NCBI GenBank assembly: GCA_964505195.1
Contig: CAZDGV010000003.1
Location: 1 to 64,000 of the forward strand
Source: CAZDGV01 sp964505195
GTDB lineage: Bacteria; Bacteroidota; Bacteroidia; Chitinophagales; Chitinophagaceae
DNA length: 64,000 nt
Reading direction: 5' to 3'
Under the pieces are notes generated by a model. The model was given only the letters and a program-made list of their open reading frames with translations, was not told the origin of the DNA and searched no databases. Shown in pieces: positions 35,050 through 44,379 of the stretch (position 1 is its first letter; every line of letters begins with the position of its first letter). The translations under genes and the position numbers were made by a program.

Positions 35050-36477
35050 ATGGAAATACTACACGTGTCTGCCGAATGCTATCCCGTTGCCAAGGCGGGT
35101 GGGTTAGGCGATGTTGTGGGTGCCTTACCCAAGTATCAGGTAAAAGCCGGTGATCATGCCAAAGTGATCATGCCCATGTACCGCACTCGTTTTTTGTATC
35201 AGCATCATTTTGAAGTGGTGCACAAGGGGGTGAGCAATTTGGCAGACTGGTATTTCGATTTCACCATCATCCGCGAAAAAAACAATCAGCTGGGTTTTGA
35301 ATTGTACCTGGTAGATATCTACGGCTTGCTCGATCGTGAGCAGGTATATGGTTATGATGATGATGCACAGCGTTTCACTGCTTTTCAAATTGCTGTGCTC
35401 GACTGGCTGCGCAGCTGGTCGCACCAGCCGGATATTGTGCATGTACATGATCACCACACTGCACTCATTCCTTTTATGATGCAGCATTGCTATCGCTATG
35501 CATCCTTGCGAAATATTCCCACTGTGCTTACTGTGCACAATGCGCAGTATCAGGGTTGGATGGATATGAGTAGAACGCAGTACATCCCCGCATGGGATCC
35601 ATGGAAAAGGGGCTTGCTGGAATGGAATGGTAATTTGAATCCGCTGGCTTCTGGCTTACGTTGTGCCTGGAAGGTAACAACGGTAAGTACATCTTATTTA
35701 GAGGAGTTAAAAAGCAATAGCAACGGGCTTGAACATCTTTTTATTTCGGAAGCTTCAAAATCTGTGGGCATTTTGAATGGCATCGATACTGCAGTTTGGA
35801 ATCCTGCAGCCGATAAATATCTGCAGCACGATTATAGCAGTCAAACCGTTACCGAAGGAAAAGCAAAAAATAAAAAACTGCTTTGTGAAACATTTGGCTT
35901 GGATTCACAAAAACCGCTCATTATTTTTATTGGCCGGCTTGTAGAAGAAAAGGCAGCTGATCTGCTGGCTCCGGCCATTGCCGATGCCTTTCATCATATT
36001 GGTCGGCGTATGAATTTTTTGATACTGGGCAGTGGTGATCCGCAAGTAGAGTCCGATTTGAATCGCTTGCTCTCCTTATCGCAGCACGATTATGCTTGCT
36101 ACATTGGTTACAACGAAAGTTTGAGTCACCTGATGTATGCCGGTGCTGATTTTCTGCTCATGCCCAGCAGGGTTGAGCCATGTGGACTCAACCAGATGTA
36201 TGCACTTCGGTATGGTACGGTACCGATAGTTCGTAGAACAGGTGGTTTAAAAGATACCGTACGCGATATTGGAGATAAGGATGGCTTCGGAATCATGTTT
36301 GATGATGCGAGCGCAGGAGCCATTACGCATGCCGTTTGGCGCGCCTGTGAGATGTACCCGAATGAAACACACATGCATCATGTGCGAAAGCAAATGATGT
36401 CTATCGACAACAGCTGGCAACACAGCATACATCAATATGCTTCGTTGTATAAAAGTGTAGGAGTCATCACTTCGTAA
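35050..36477 (+). CDS. glgA: Glycogen synthase (ADP-glucose type)
   Basis: This GT5 enzyme extends alpha-1,4-glucan from ADP-glucose. It has 475 residues. The N-terminal EILHVSAECYPVAKAGGLGDVVGALPK holds the KxGGL ADP-glucose site. Further motifs are DIVHVHDHHTALIPFMM, NAQYQGW, LNGIDTAVWNPAAD, FIGRLVEEKAADLL, and the C-terminal PSRVEPCGLNQMYALRYGTVPIVRRTGGLKDTV with the catalytic E and the GGL loop. It is the first gene of glgA-glgC-SLC45 porter-GH13-glgB, with gaps of 11-20 nt between most genes. Confidence 0.97.
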   Translation: MEILHVSAECYPVAKAGGLGDVVGALPKYQVKAGDHAKVIMPMYRTRFLYQHHFEVVHKGVSNLADWYFDFTIIREKNNQLGFELYLVDIYGLLDREQVYGYDDDAQRFTAFQIAVLDWLRSWSHQPDIVHVHDHHTALIPFMMQHCYRYASLRNIPTVLTVHNAQYQGWMDMSRTQYIPAWDPWKRGLLEWNGNLNPLASGLRCAWKVTTVSTSYLEELKSNSNGLEHLFISEASKSVGILNGIDTAVWNPAADKYLQHDYSSQTVTEGKAKNKKLLCETFGLDSQKPLIIFIGRLVEEKAADLLAPAIADAFHHIGRRMNFLILGSGDPQVESDLNRLLSLSQHDYACYIGYNESLSHLMYAGADFLLMPSRVEPCGLNQMYALRYGTVPIVRRTGGLKDTVRDIGDKDGFGIMFDDASAGAITHAVWRACEMYPNETHMHHVRKQMMSIDNSWQHSIHQYASLYKSVGVITS

Positions 36478-36489
36478 AACATTCATTCA

Positions 36490-37773
36490 ATGCATATCAG
36501 CAGTTCTGTTTTGGCGGTAATTTTAGGAGGAGGTGCGGGTACACGCCTCTATCCGCTTACGGCAAGCCGAAGTAAACCGGCAGTTCCCATTGCAGGCAAG
36601 TATCGCCTAGTGGATATTCCCATCAGCAACTGTATCAACTCGGGCATTACCCGCATGTATGTGCTCACACAGTTTAACAGTGCATCGCTGAACAAGCATA
36701 TCAAAAACACGTATCATTTCAGTGCTTTCTCCAGTGCATTTGTAGATATCATTGCGGCGGAGCAAACGCCCGATAACCAGGGCTGGTTTCAGGGTACGGC
36801 CGATGCAGTGCGACAAGGACTTCGACATATTGAGCAGCAGGAGAGTGAATACATTCTTATCCTCAGCGGCGATCAGCTGTATCAGATGGATTTTTCAGCT
36901 ATGCTTCAGCAGCATAAACAACTCGGTGCTGATATTTCCATTGCTACCATTCCCGTTGCAGAAAGGGAAGCGCCCGAATTTGGTATTTTAAAATCGAATG
37001 CAGCTAGCTATATCACTTCTTTTATTGAAAAGCCAAAGAAGGAACTGCTGCCGGAGTGGGTGAGTGATACGGGTGCCGAAATGCAACAGCAAGGGCGTGT
37101 GTATCTTGCCTCGATGGGTATCTATATCTTCAACCGCAAGTTGCTCTTTGATTTATTGCAAGACGAAATGGCCTATGCAACGGATTTTGGAAAAGAGATT
37201 ATACCTCATTGTATCAATAAGTATAAAGTTGCCAGTTATCAATATGAAAGCTACTGGACAGACATCGGAAACATTTATTCCTTCTTTGAAGCCAATCTTG
37301 CGCTAACGCAGGAAATTCCTGATTTCAATTTATTCGACAATGCCAAACCGGTATTTACCCGGGCGCGCATGTTGCCACCTGCAAAAATCAGTGGTACCAT
37401 GCTTGAAAAAACCATCATTGCGGAGGGTTCCATTATTTTGGCCAGTCGCATTGAAAACAGCGTCATTGGTATCAGAACGCGAATAGGAGCTGATACAACC
37501 GTTGTAAGTACCTATATTATGGGGAATGATTATTACGAAACACTTTCCGATATGCAAGATGCTTTGGAAAGAGGAATTCCTAAATTAGGTATCGGCGAAC
37601 GCTGTTATATTCGCAATGCCATCATTGATAAAAACTGTCGCATAGGTAACGATGTCCGTATTAACGGCGGTGCTCATTTGGCTAATACCGACCATGCATT
37701 ATATACCGTAAAGGAAGGTATTGTTGCTGTTAAGAAAGGCGCTGTGCTGCACGACGGTTTTGTGATTGAATAA
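36490..37773 (+). CDS. glgC: Glucose-1-phosphate adenylyltransferase (ADP-glucose pyrophosphorylase)
   Basis: GlgC makes ADP-glucose from glucose-1-phosphate and ATP, the committed step of glycogen synthesis. It has 427 residues. LAVILGGGAGTRLYPLTASRSKPAVPIAGKYRLVDIPISNCINSGI is the nucleotide-binding signature; WFQGTADAVRQGL, ILSGDQLYQMDF (metal Asp) and SFIEKPK (substrate Lys) follow. The C-terminal half is a left-handed beta helix (VIGIRTRIGADTTVVSTYIMG, IIDKNCRIGNDVRINGG). It starts 12 nt after glgA. Confidence 0.97.
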   Translation: MHISSSVLAVILGGGAGTRLYPLTASRSKPAVPIAGKYRLVDIPISNCINSGITRMYVLTQFNSASLNKHIKNTYHFSAFSSAFVDIIAAEQTPDNQGWFQGTADAVRQGLRHIEQQESEYILILSGDQLYQMDFSAMLQQHKQLGADISIATIPVAEREAPEFGILKSNAASYITSFIEKPKKELLPEWVSDTGAEMQQQGRVYLASMGIYIFNRKLLFDLLQDEMAYATDFGKEIIPHCINKYKVASYQYESYWTDIGNIYSFFEANLALTQEIPDFNLFDNAKPVFTRARMLPPAKISGTMLEKTIIAEGSIILASRIENSVIGIRTRIGADTTVVSTYIMGNDYYETLSDMQDALERGIPKLGIGERCYIRNAIIDKNCRIGNDVRINGGAHLANTDHALYTVKEGIVAVKKGAVLHDGFVIE

Positions 37774-37790
37774 ACCAACCTATCTGTATT

Positions 37791-39296
37791 ATGAGAACAA
37801 CCAAACCCCGGCTTTCGATTGCGCAAATTGTAAACATGAGCGTTGGCTTCATGGGCATTCAATTTGCTTTTGGTTTGCAAAACGCCAATGTGAGTCGCAT
37901 TTTCCAGACGCTTGGCGCTAAAATTGAAGAGATCCCCATTTTGTGGATTGCAGCTCCGCTCACCGGATTGCTGGTGCAGCCCATTATCGGGCATATCAGC
38001 GATAAAACATGGATGGGCAAGCTGGGCAGACGCAGACCTTATTTTTTAGGCGGCGCGATCCTCGCTTCACTTGCATTGATCGCATTTCCCGAGGTGGATG
38101 CACTTTGGATGGCAGCTGTAATGCTTTGGCTGCTCGATGCATCGATCAATATTTCCATGGAACCCTTTCGCGCTTTTGTTGGCGATCTGCTCCCCGATGA
38201 GCAGCGTACCACCGGTTTTGCAATGCAAAGCTTTTTTATTGGCATAGGGGCAGTGATTTCCTCGGTATTGCCTTATTTCCTTACTCAATGGGGCGTTTCT
38301 AATGAAGCAGCGCCGGGCGTAATTCCCGATTCAGTTCGCTATTCCTTTATCATCGGTGCAGCGATTTACATGCTTACGATTGCTTATACTGTATTTACCA
38401 CGAAAGAGTATTCCGCGGAAGAGCTCAAGCAATTTGGAGAAATCGAAAATGACATTCATAGCACTGAGATCAAAACCAGCGCCAACTATTTTCTTACACG
38501 CGGATTTGCCTGGTTTATGGTTGGTGTGGTTTTTTCCGCATTGCTTTTTTTGTATAATCAGTCTGCTGCACAACCACTTGAAAAAGAGTTGTATGTTCTT
38601 ACCGGAGGAATTACAGCTTATGGGTTATTTCAGTTGATCGCCTATATGTTCAGAAGCAGTCGCGCTTTGCAGGGTTTTGTAGAGGTGATGGATGATTTGA
38701 ATCATTTACCCGGCACCATGAAAAAGCTCGCTGTTGTGCAGTTCTTTTCCTGGTTTGCGCTTTTTGCTATGTGGATTTATGCGACACCCGCATTGGCGCA
38801 GCATCTTGCAGGCACTACCGATACGCAATCCGAAGCGTATAACCGCATCGGAAACTGGGTAGGAGTATTGTTTGCATACTACAACGGTTTCTCCGCGCTC
38901 TTTGCTTTTCTGTTGCCTGTGCTGGCGAAAGCTTATTCCAGAGCGGTTACGCATATGATTGCATTGATTGCAGGTGGACTGGGTTTGATTTCTTTCCTTT
39001 TTATAAAAGAAGAAAGTCTGCTTATTCTGAGTATGGCCGGTGTGGGATTGGCATGGTGCAGTATTTTGGCTATGCCTTACTCCATGCTTACGCAATCGCT
39101 TCCTGCACACAAAATGGGTGTATTCATGGGAATCTTTAATTTCTTTATCGTGATTCCGCAAATACTTGCTGCTACGCTGCTGGGTATCATGACCAAACAT
39201 TTATTTCAAGGAGAAGCCATCTATACAATTGTGCTTGGCGGCTTTTCGATGATCATTGCTGCCTTGCTTACACTTCGAATCAAATCTAATTCCTGA
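37791..39296 (+). CDS. SLC45-type sugar porter (MFS/GPH), probable maltose or maltodextrin uptake
   Basis: The protein has 501 residues with about 12 TM helices. MSVGFMGIQFAFGLQNANVSRIFQTLGA and the loop GHISDKTWMGKLGRRRPYFLGGAI (RRRPY) are typical of the sucrose/maltose porters of the SLC45/GPH group. GDLLPDEQRTTGFAMQSFFIGIGAVISS follows. It sits between glgC and an exported alpha-amylase, so it probably takes up the amylase products. The exact sugar is inferred from context only. Confidence 0.9.
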   Translation: MRTTKPRLSIAQIVNMSVGFMGIQFAFGLQNANVSRIFQTLGAKIEEIPILWIAAPLTGLLVQPIIGHISDKTWMGKLGRRRPYFLGGAILASLALIAFPEVDALWMAAVMLWLLDASINISMEPFRAFVGDLLPDEQRTTGFAMQSFFIGIGAVISSVLPYFLTQWGVSNEAAPGVIPDSVRYSFIIGAAIYMLTIAYTVFTTKEYSAEELKQFGEIENDIHSTEIKTSANYFLTRGFAWFMVGVVFSALLFLYNQSAAQPLEKELYVLTGGITAYGLFQLIAYMFRSSRALQGFVEVMDDLNHLPGTMKKLAVVQFFSWFALFAMWIYATPALAQHLAGTTDTQSEAYNRIGNWVGVLFAYYNGFSALFAFLLPVLAKAYSRAVTHMIALIAGGLGLISFLFIKEESLLILSMAGVGLAWCSILAMPYSMLTQSLPAHKMGVFMGIFNFFIVIPQILAATLLGIMTKHLFQGEAIYTIVLGGFSMIIAALLTLRIKSNS

Positions 39297-39307
39297 ACCA
39301 ATCTGAT

Positions 39308-41197
39308 ATGAAACTCTTGGTGCGTCAATCTGTTTTTTTTATTGTTCTAATCATTGCTGCTCAAACGATCCTCGGACAAAGTAATATCAGCGTTTATCCC
39401 ACTCATTGGTGGGTAGGTATGAAAAATCCCAAGTTGCAATTATTGATTCATGGGGAGAGCATTGGCGCCAGTAAAAAAGTATCGTTGCGTCATGACGGTA
39501 TTAAGCTAGAGCGCGTGCATCGTTTCCCTAATCCAAATTATCTGGCGCTCGACTTACTAATTGCATCCAATGCACGTCCGGGAAATGTAACGATCAGCTT
39601 GGAAGGTACTAAAACAACAACCCTCACTTACGAGCTCAAAGAAAGGCGTAAAGGCAAAGGCGTGGCTTTTGCACAGGGAATTAGTGCCGCTGATTTCATT
39701 TATCTGATTATGCCCGACAGATTTGCAAATGGGGATCCATCCAATGATGCATTTTCTGCTATGCGCGACACGGTATGCGATCGGAGTCAGAGTGCTCGAA
39801 GACACGGAGGCGATTTGCAGGGGGTGACACAAAACCTCGACTATCTCCAGGATCTTGGTGTTACCAGCATTTGGCTGAATCCGATTTTGGAAAATGATAT
39901 GCCCCCGCTTTTGGAATCAGGTAGATACAATGCAGGATTTCATGGCTACTGGCATACCGATCATTATCAGGTAGATAAAAGATTGGGCGGTAATGCGGCA
40001 TATCAAGCACTGATTGATGCGATGCATAATAAGGGGATGAAAATGATTCAGGATGTGGTGTACAATCATGTAGGAGAATACCATCTGTTGTATCAGCAAA
40101 TACCCGACAGTAGCTGGTTTAATTTCTGGCCGGGTAAGCAAGTGAACACAAGCTATAAAGATCAAACCTTAATGGATCCATATGCAGCTGCTATGGACAA
40201 AAAAATTATGACAGAGGGCTGGTTTACGCCGCACCTGCCGGATCTCAATCAGCGGAATCCATTCGTTGCAAATTTTCTCATTCAAAATACCCTTTGGTGG
40301 ACCGAAGCTTTCGGTATCGACGGCTGGCGGATCGATACTTATGCGTACAACGATCTTTCATTTATGAACAGATGTAATCAGGCTTTGCTGGATGAATATC
40401 CCAATATCGGTTTGTTCGGTGAAACCTGGGTGCACGGTATTCCCAATCAGGCTTTTTTTACTGCAAATAAATTGAAAGGAATCGCTTATGAAAGCAATCT
40501 GCCGGGCGTTACTGATTTTCAGTTGAATCTCTACGGAATTTTCGCTGCGCTGAATCAGCCATTTGGGTGGACGGAAGGAGTGAACAGATTATACCTAACC
40601 CTCAGTAACGACTATGTTTATAAAGATCCCATGAAGCATGTCATTTTTTTAGATAATCATGATGTGAGCAGATTTTATTCACTCGTTAACAAGGACCTGC
40701 GTAAGTACAAGGCGGGCATTGCCTGGCTGCTTACTTGCAGAGGCATTCCTCAGTTGTATTACGGAACAGAGATATTGATGGATGGATACAGCAATCCGGA
40801 TGATTTGGTGCGAAAAGATTTTCAGGGTGGATGGAAAACAGATAAAGAAAATAAATTCTCTTCAGCGGGAAGAACGCGCGATGAGGAAGAAGCTTTTACT
40901 TATTTGCGAACCATTGCGCAGTTTAGAAAAAATGCTTCAGCCATTCAGAATGGTAAAATGATGCAATTTGTTCCGCAGGATGGAGTGTATGTGTATTTCC
41001 GCTACAACGATCAGCAAACCATCATGTGCATCATGAATACCAATAATGATGTGAAAGCCATTTCGCTGGAACGTTTTCAGGAACGTACAAAAGGATTTCG
41101 CTCGGCTTATGATGTTGCGGAAGGAAAATTGTTTGAACTGGGAAATCAGCTGCAACTAAAGCCCATGACAACACAGGTATTGGAATTACGTAATTAG
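39308..41197 (+). CDS. Exported GH13 alpha-amylase / neopullulanase-like (SusA-type)
   Basis: This 629-residue enzyme hydrolyses alpha-1,4 (and possibly alpha-1,6) linkages in starch, pullulan or cyclodextrins. A signal peptide (MKLLVRQSVFFIVLIIAAQTILG) and an N-terminal cyclomaltodextrinase-N beta domain (about 25-125) precede the (beta/alpha)8 barrel. Conserved regions are QDVVYNHVG (region I), GIDGWRIDTYAYND (nucleophile Asp), LFGETWVHG (acid/base Glu) and VIFLDNHDVSRF (stabilising Asp). A short C-terminal beta domain ends the protein. The export signal places it in the periplasm or outer membrane. It is cotranscribed with the SLC45-type porter and glgB. Confidence 0.93.
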   Translation: MKLLVRQSVFFIVLIIAAQTILGQSNISVYPTHWWVGMKNPKLQLLIHGESIGASKKVSLRHDGIKLERVHRFPNPNYLALDLLIASNARPGNVTISLEGTKTTTLTYELKERRKGKGVAFAQGISAADFIYLIMPDRFANGDPSNDAFSAMRDTVCDRSQSARRHGGDLQGVTQNLDYLQDLGVTSIWLNPILENDMPPLLESGRYNAGFHGYWHTDHYQVDKRLGGNAAYQALIDAMHNKGMKMIQDVVYNHVGEYHLLYQQIPDSSWFNFWPGKQVNTSYKDQTLMDPYAAAMDKKIMTEGWFTPHLPDLNQRNPFVANFLIQNTLWWTEAFGIDGWRIDTYAYNDLSFMNRCNQALLDEYPNIGLFGETWVHGIPNQAFFTANKLKGIAYESNLPGVTDFQLNLYGIFAALNQPFGWTEGVNRLYLTLSNDYVYKDPMKHVIFLDNHDVSRFYSLVNKDLRKYKAGIAWLLTCRGIPQLYYGTEILMDGYSNPDDLVRKDFQGGWKTDKENKFSSAGRTRDEEEAFTYLRTIAQFRKNASAIQNGKMMQFVPQDGVYVYFRYNDQQTIMCIMNTNNDVKAISLERFQERTKGFRSAYDVAEGKLFELGNQLQLKPMTTQVLELRN

Positions 41198-41226
41198 CAG
41201 GAGCGGAGTGCGCAAGCATGATCATC

Positions 41227-43218
41227 ATGGCCAAATCAAAGAAAATAGTTCAACCGTCGCAACAGCAAGCGCAAATTACAGCGCGTTATGAGGATCGTCA
41301 TTTTGTCGATACCACGCGTTCAGTATGGAACTATTCCCGTTTTGAAGGCGATGATATTAGCAATTTTCAGCAGGGAACCAATTACAGGTGCTATGAACTT
41401 TTTGGCGCCCATGAAATGGAAGTGCTGGGCACCAGGGGTTTTTATTTTGCCGTTTGGGCACCCAATGCAACCTATATTTCTGTTATAGGTAATTTCAATC
41501 AATGGAATGTGCAAGCGCATCCTTTGTTTGTGCGCCTCGATCAATCGGGTATATGGGAAGGATTTATTCCACATCTCAAAGCGGGCGAAGCATATAAATA
41601 TCATATTCACGGATACGGCGGATTAACACTTGACAAAGGCGATCCCTATGCCTATTTCTGGGAAAAAAGACCGCAAACAGCTTCTATCACTTGGGCACTT
41701 GATTATTCCTGGCAGGATGCTGAATGGATGAACACTAGAAGCAAGCACAATTCAACCAATGCACCCTGGTCTGTTTATGAAGTGCATCTGCCCAGCTGGA
41801 TGCGTCCTGATAAAAACGACGAAGAATCCTATCATACCTATGAGTATCTCACGGAGCGTTTGGTGCATTATGTGCAGGATATGGGATTTACACATGTAGA
41901 GTTTATGCCCGTGATGGAGCATCCTTTCGACGGCAGTTGGGGATATCAGGGTACCGGCTATTTTGCGCCTACATCGCGTTTGGGTACGCCGCAGCAATTC
42001 ATGGCACTGGTCGATGCTTTTCATCGCGCCGGCATTGGCGTAATACTCGATTGGGTGCCATCTCATTTTCCCTACGATGCGCACGGGCTGTTTATGTTCG
42101 ACGGAACACATACCTATGAGTATGCCGATATGCGGAAAGGATATCATCCCGACTGGAACAGCTATATATTCAATTATAAGCGGGGGGAAGTGCGCTCCTT
42201 TTTAATTAGCAGTGCCCGTTTTTGGTTGGATCGATATCATGTTGACGGATTTCGAGTGGATGCGGTTTCTTCGATGCTGAAACTGAATTATTCTCGACAA
42301 GAAGGACAATGGGAGCCCAATGAGTTTGGCGGCGATGGCAATCTTGAAGCCATTGAGTTTGTAAAAGCATTGAATGAAGTGATTTATCGTGATTTTCCCG
42401 ATGTGCAAACCATTGCTGAAGAAGCTACCGACTGGCCCGGCGTAAGTAAACCCACCTGGGCCGGAGGATTGGGCTTTGGTATGAAATGGATGATGGGGTG
42501 GATGCACGATACCTTAAAATATTTTAAGCAAGATCCGCTCTTCAGGCAATATCAGCAAGATCAGTTCACTTTTAGCATGATGTATTTTTATGATGAACAA
42601 TTCATGCTACCGCTGAGTCATGATGAAGTGGTGCACGGAAAAAGCCCCATGCTCTACAAAATGCCCGGCGATAGCTGGCAGAAATTTGCGCATCTCCGTT
42701 TGCTTTATTTATACATGTATACGCATCCCGGTGCGAAACTGCTTTTTATGGGCAATGAGTTCGGCCAAACAACGGAGTGGAATTATAAATCAGAGCTCGA
42801 CTGGCATTTACTGCAGTTTGCACCGCACGCACAGTTGAAAGATTGTGTTAAAGCACTCAATCACTTATACAAAAATCATCCTGCACTGCATCAACTACAG
42901 TTCAGTACCGAAGGCTTTGAGTGGGTAGATCTTTCGCATCGTGATGAATCGGTGGTTTGTTACCGTCGTAAGGCAAAGCATTCCGATGAAGATGTTTTGG
43001 TGCTGCTGAATATGACACCTGTTGAAAGAAGAAACTGGGTGCTTGAGGTGAAAGGCAAAGCGCAGTGGTCTGAAATCTTCAATAGCGATGATGCGCTTTA
43101 CGGCGGAAGCGGACATTTTATGAATCCAGATGTTCATACCACTGCAATCGATACACGAAGGCATCTGTATTTGCTTCAGCTTAACCTACCACCTTTGGCA
43201 GGTGTGATTTTAAAGTAA
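41227..43218 (+). CDS. glgB: 1,4-alpha-glucan branching enzyme
   Basis: GlgB introduces alpha-1,6 branches into glycogen. From the second start codon it has 663 residues; the ATG at 41218 is an alternative. The CBM48 domain has YFAVWAPNATYISVIGNFNQWN. The GH13 core has WGYQGTGYFAPTSRLG, GVILDWVPSHFP, YHVDGFRVDAVSSML (nucleophile Asp), TIAEEATDWPGVS (Glu) and LPLSHDEVVHGKSPML (Asp), followed by LLFMGNEFGQTTEWN. A purine-rich AGGAGCGG lies upstream of the start pair, one of the few SD-like sites in the window. It is the last enzyme gene of the glg operon. Confidence 0.97.
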   Translation: MAKSKKIVQPSQQQAQITARYEDRHFVDTTRSVWNYSRFEGDDISNFQQGTNYRCYELFGAHEMEVLGTRGFYFAVWAPNATYISVIGNFNQWNVQAHPLFVRLDQSGIWEGFIPHLKAGEAYKYHIHGYGGLTLDKGDPYAYFWEKRPQTASITWALDYSWQDAEWMNTRSKHNSTNAPWSVYEVHLPSWMRPDKNDEESYHTYEYLTERLVHYVQDMGFTHVEFMPVMEHPFDGSWGYQGTGYFAPTSRLGTPQQFMALVDAFHRAGIGVILDWVPSHFPYDAHGLFMFDGTHTYEYADMRKGYHPDWNSYIFNYKRGEVRSFLISSARFWLDRYHVDGFRVDAVSSMLKLNYSRQEGQWEPNEFGGDGNLEAIEFVKALNEVIYRDFPDVQTIAEEATDWPGVSKPTWAGGLGFGMKWMMGWMHDTLKYFKQDPLFRQYQQDQFTFSMMYFYDEQFMLPLSHDEVVHGKSPMLYKMPGDSWQKFAHLRLLYLYMYTHPGAKLLFMGNEFGQTTEWNYKSELDWHLLQFAPHAQLKDCVKALNHLYKNHPALHQLQFSTEGFEWVDLSHRDESVVCYRRKAKHSDEDVLVLLNMTPVERRNWVLEVKGKAQWSEIFNSDDALYGGSGHFMNPDVHTTAIDTRRHLYLLQLNLPPLAGVILK

Positions 43219-43317
43219 ACCCTTAATTCCTTTCTTTTTCTCCTTTTTTGTTTGATAGGGCCCTTTGGCGATCGATAACTTACGAAAGTCCGTTATGGAT
43301 TACCAAAAATCGCTCCC

Positions 43318-44346
43318 ATGAAACATCTTACATGCCTTATCATCTCTTTTGTCAGTTTTGTAATATCATTTGCGCAAAGCAGCGACAGTGCATCGTTTTA
43401 TCTTCAAAAAGGACTGCATTTAAAAGAGGAAAGAAAATGGCAACAGGCCAGGATTTCTTTTGAAAAAGCAGCCCGCTTCGATGCGACCAATATTGCCATT
43501 ATCGCTGCTATGGCAGAAATGGCTATGGAAACCAACAATACGTACCAGGCTATTGAAGCATATTTAAAATGGCATCAGCTGCAACCACAGAATGCTGATC
43601 CGATTCGGGAACTGGCGCAGCTTTACTTTTATGCAGGCCGTTATCAAGATGCACTTTCCTTTGCGCAGCGTTGGGAAGCCATGCAGCCTTCTAAGCCCCT
43701 GCATTATATAGTGGGTATGAGCAATTATCATCTTGAACATTATCCCAATGCCATTCATCGTTTGCTGCATGCAGCAGATGTTGAGCCGGTGAATGCATAT
43801 CTTTTTTATACCATCGGGCGCAGCTATGTTGAACTTGAACGCTATGAAAAAGCCATTCCTTTTTATCTTAAGGCAGCAGATATTGATACTGCCAATGCAC
43901 GCTACATGTATGAGGTGGCGCTGATATATTATGCTGTTCCAAACGATATGGCTGCCATCAAAGCATTTGAAACTGCCGCATCACGCGGTTGGAAACAAGA
44001 TGCTGATTTTGATGAAAACCTCGGCTACTGTTATCTCAACGTGAAAAAATACAATGAGGCTATCAAACTGTTCAAGCAATCACTTGAGAAGAAGCCTTAC
44101 AATCCCTCTGTTCAGTTTGTACTTGCTGAAACCTATTACAAATCAGGATCCTATCAGGCAGCTATTGAACAGTGGGATATTTTATTGCAGCAGGATAACC
44201 GAAATGCAAAAGCGCTTTATATGATTGGTATGTCGTATTTGAAAATGGGTCAGAAAGAAAAAGGAACTGCACTTTGCGATAAAGCAATTGCCATGGATCC
44301 ATCCCTTTCGTCATTGCGACAAAAGAAGATGAATATGGGGTTATGA
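43318..44346 (+). CDS. Exported tetratricopeptide repeat protein
   Basis: The protein has 342 residues. A signal peptide (MKHLTCLIISFVSFVISFAQ) is followed by about eight TPR units, recognisable from recurring patterns such as ARISFEKAARFDATN, AIEAYLKWHQLQPQN, YLFYTIGRSYVELERYEKAIPFYLKAADIDTAN, ENLGYCYLNVKKYNEAIKLFKQSLEKKPYN and ALYMIGMSYLKMGQKEKGTALCDKAIAMDPS. It is a periplasmic scaffold of unknown partner. It lies 99 nt after glgB on the same strand, so it may be independent of the glycogen operon. Confidence 0.88.
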   Translation: MKHLTCLIISFVSFVISFAQSSDSASFYLQKGLHLKEERKWQQARISFEKAARFDATNIAIIAAMAEMAMETNNTYQAIEAYLKWHQLQPQNADPIRELAQLYFYAGRYQDALSFAQRWEAMQPSKPLHYIVGMSNYHLEHYPNAIHRLLHAADVEPVNAYLFYTIGRSYVELERYEKAIPFYLKAADIDTANARYMYEVALIYYAVPNDMAAIKAFETAASRGWKQDADFDENLGYCYLNVKKYNEAIKLFKQSLEKKPYNPSVQFVLAETYYKSGSYQAAIEQWDILLQQDNRNAKALYMIGMSYLKMGQKEKGTALCDKAIAMDPSLSSLRQKKMNMGL

Positions 44347-44379
44347 TTCAGACTGCTTTAAGATGCTTTTGAAGCTATT

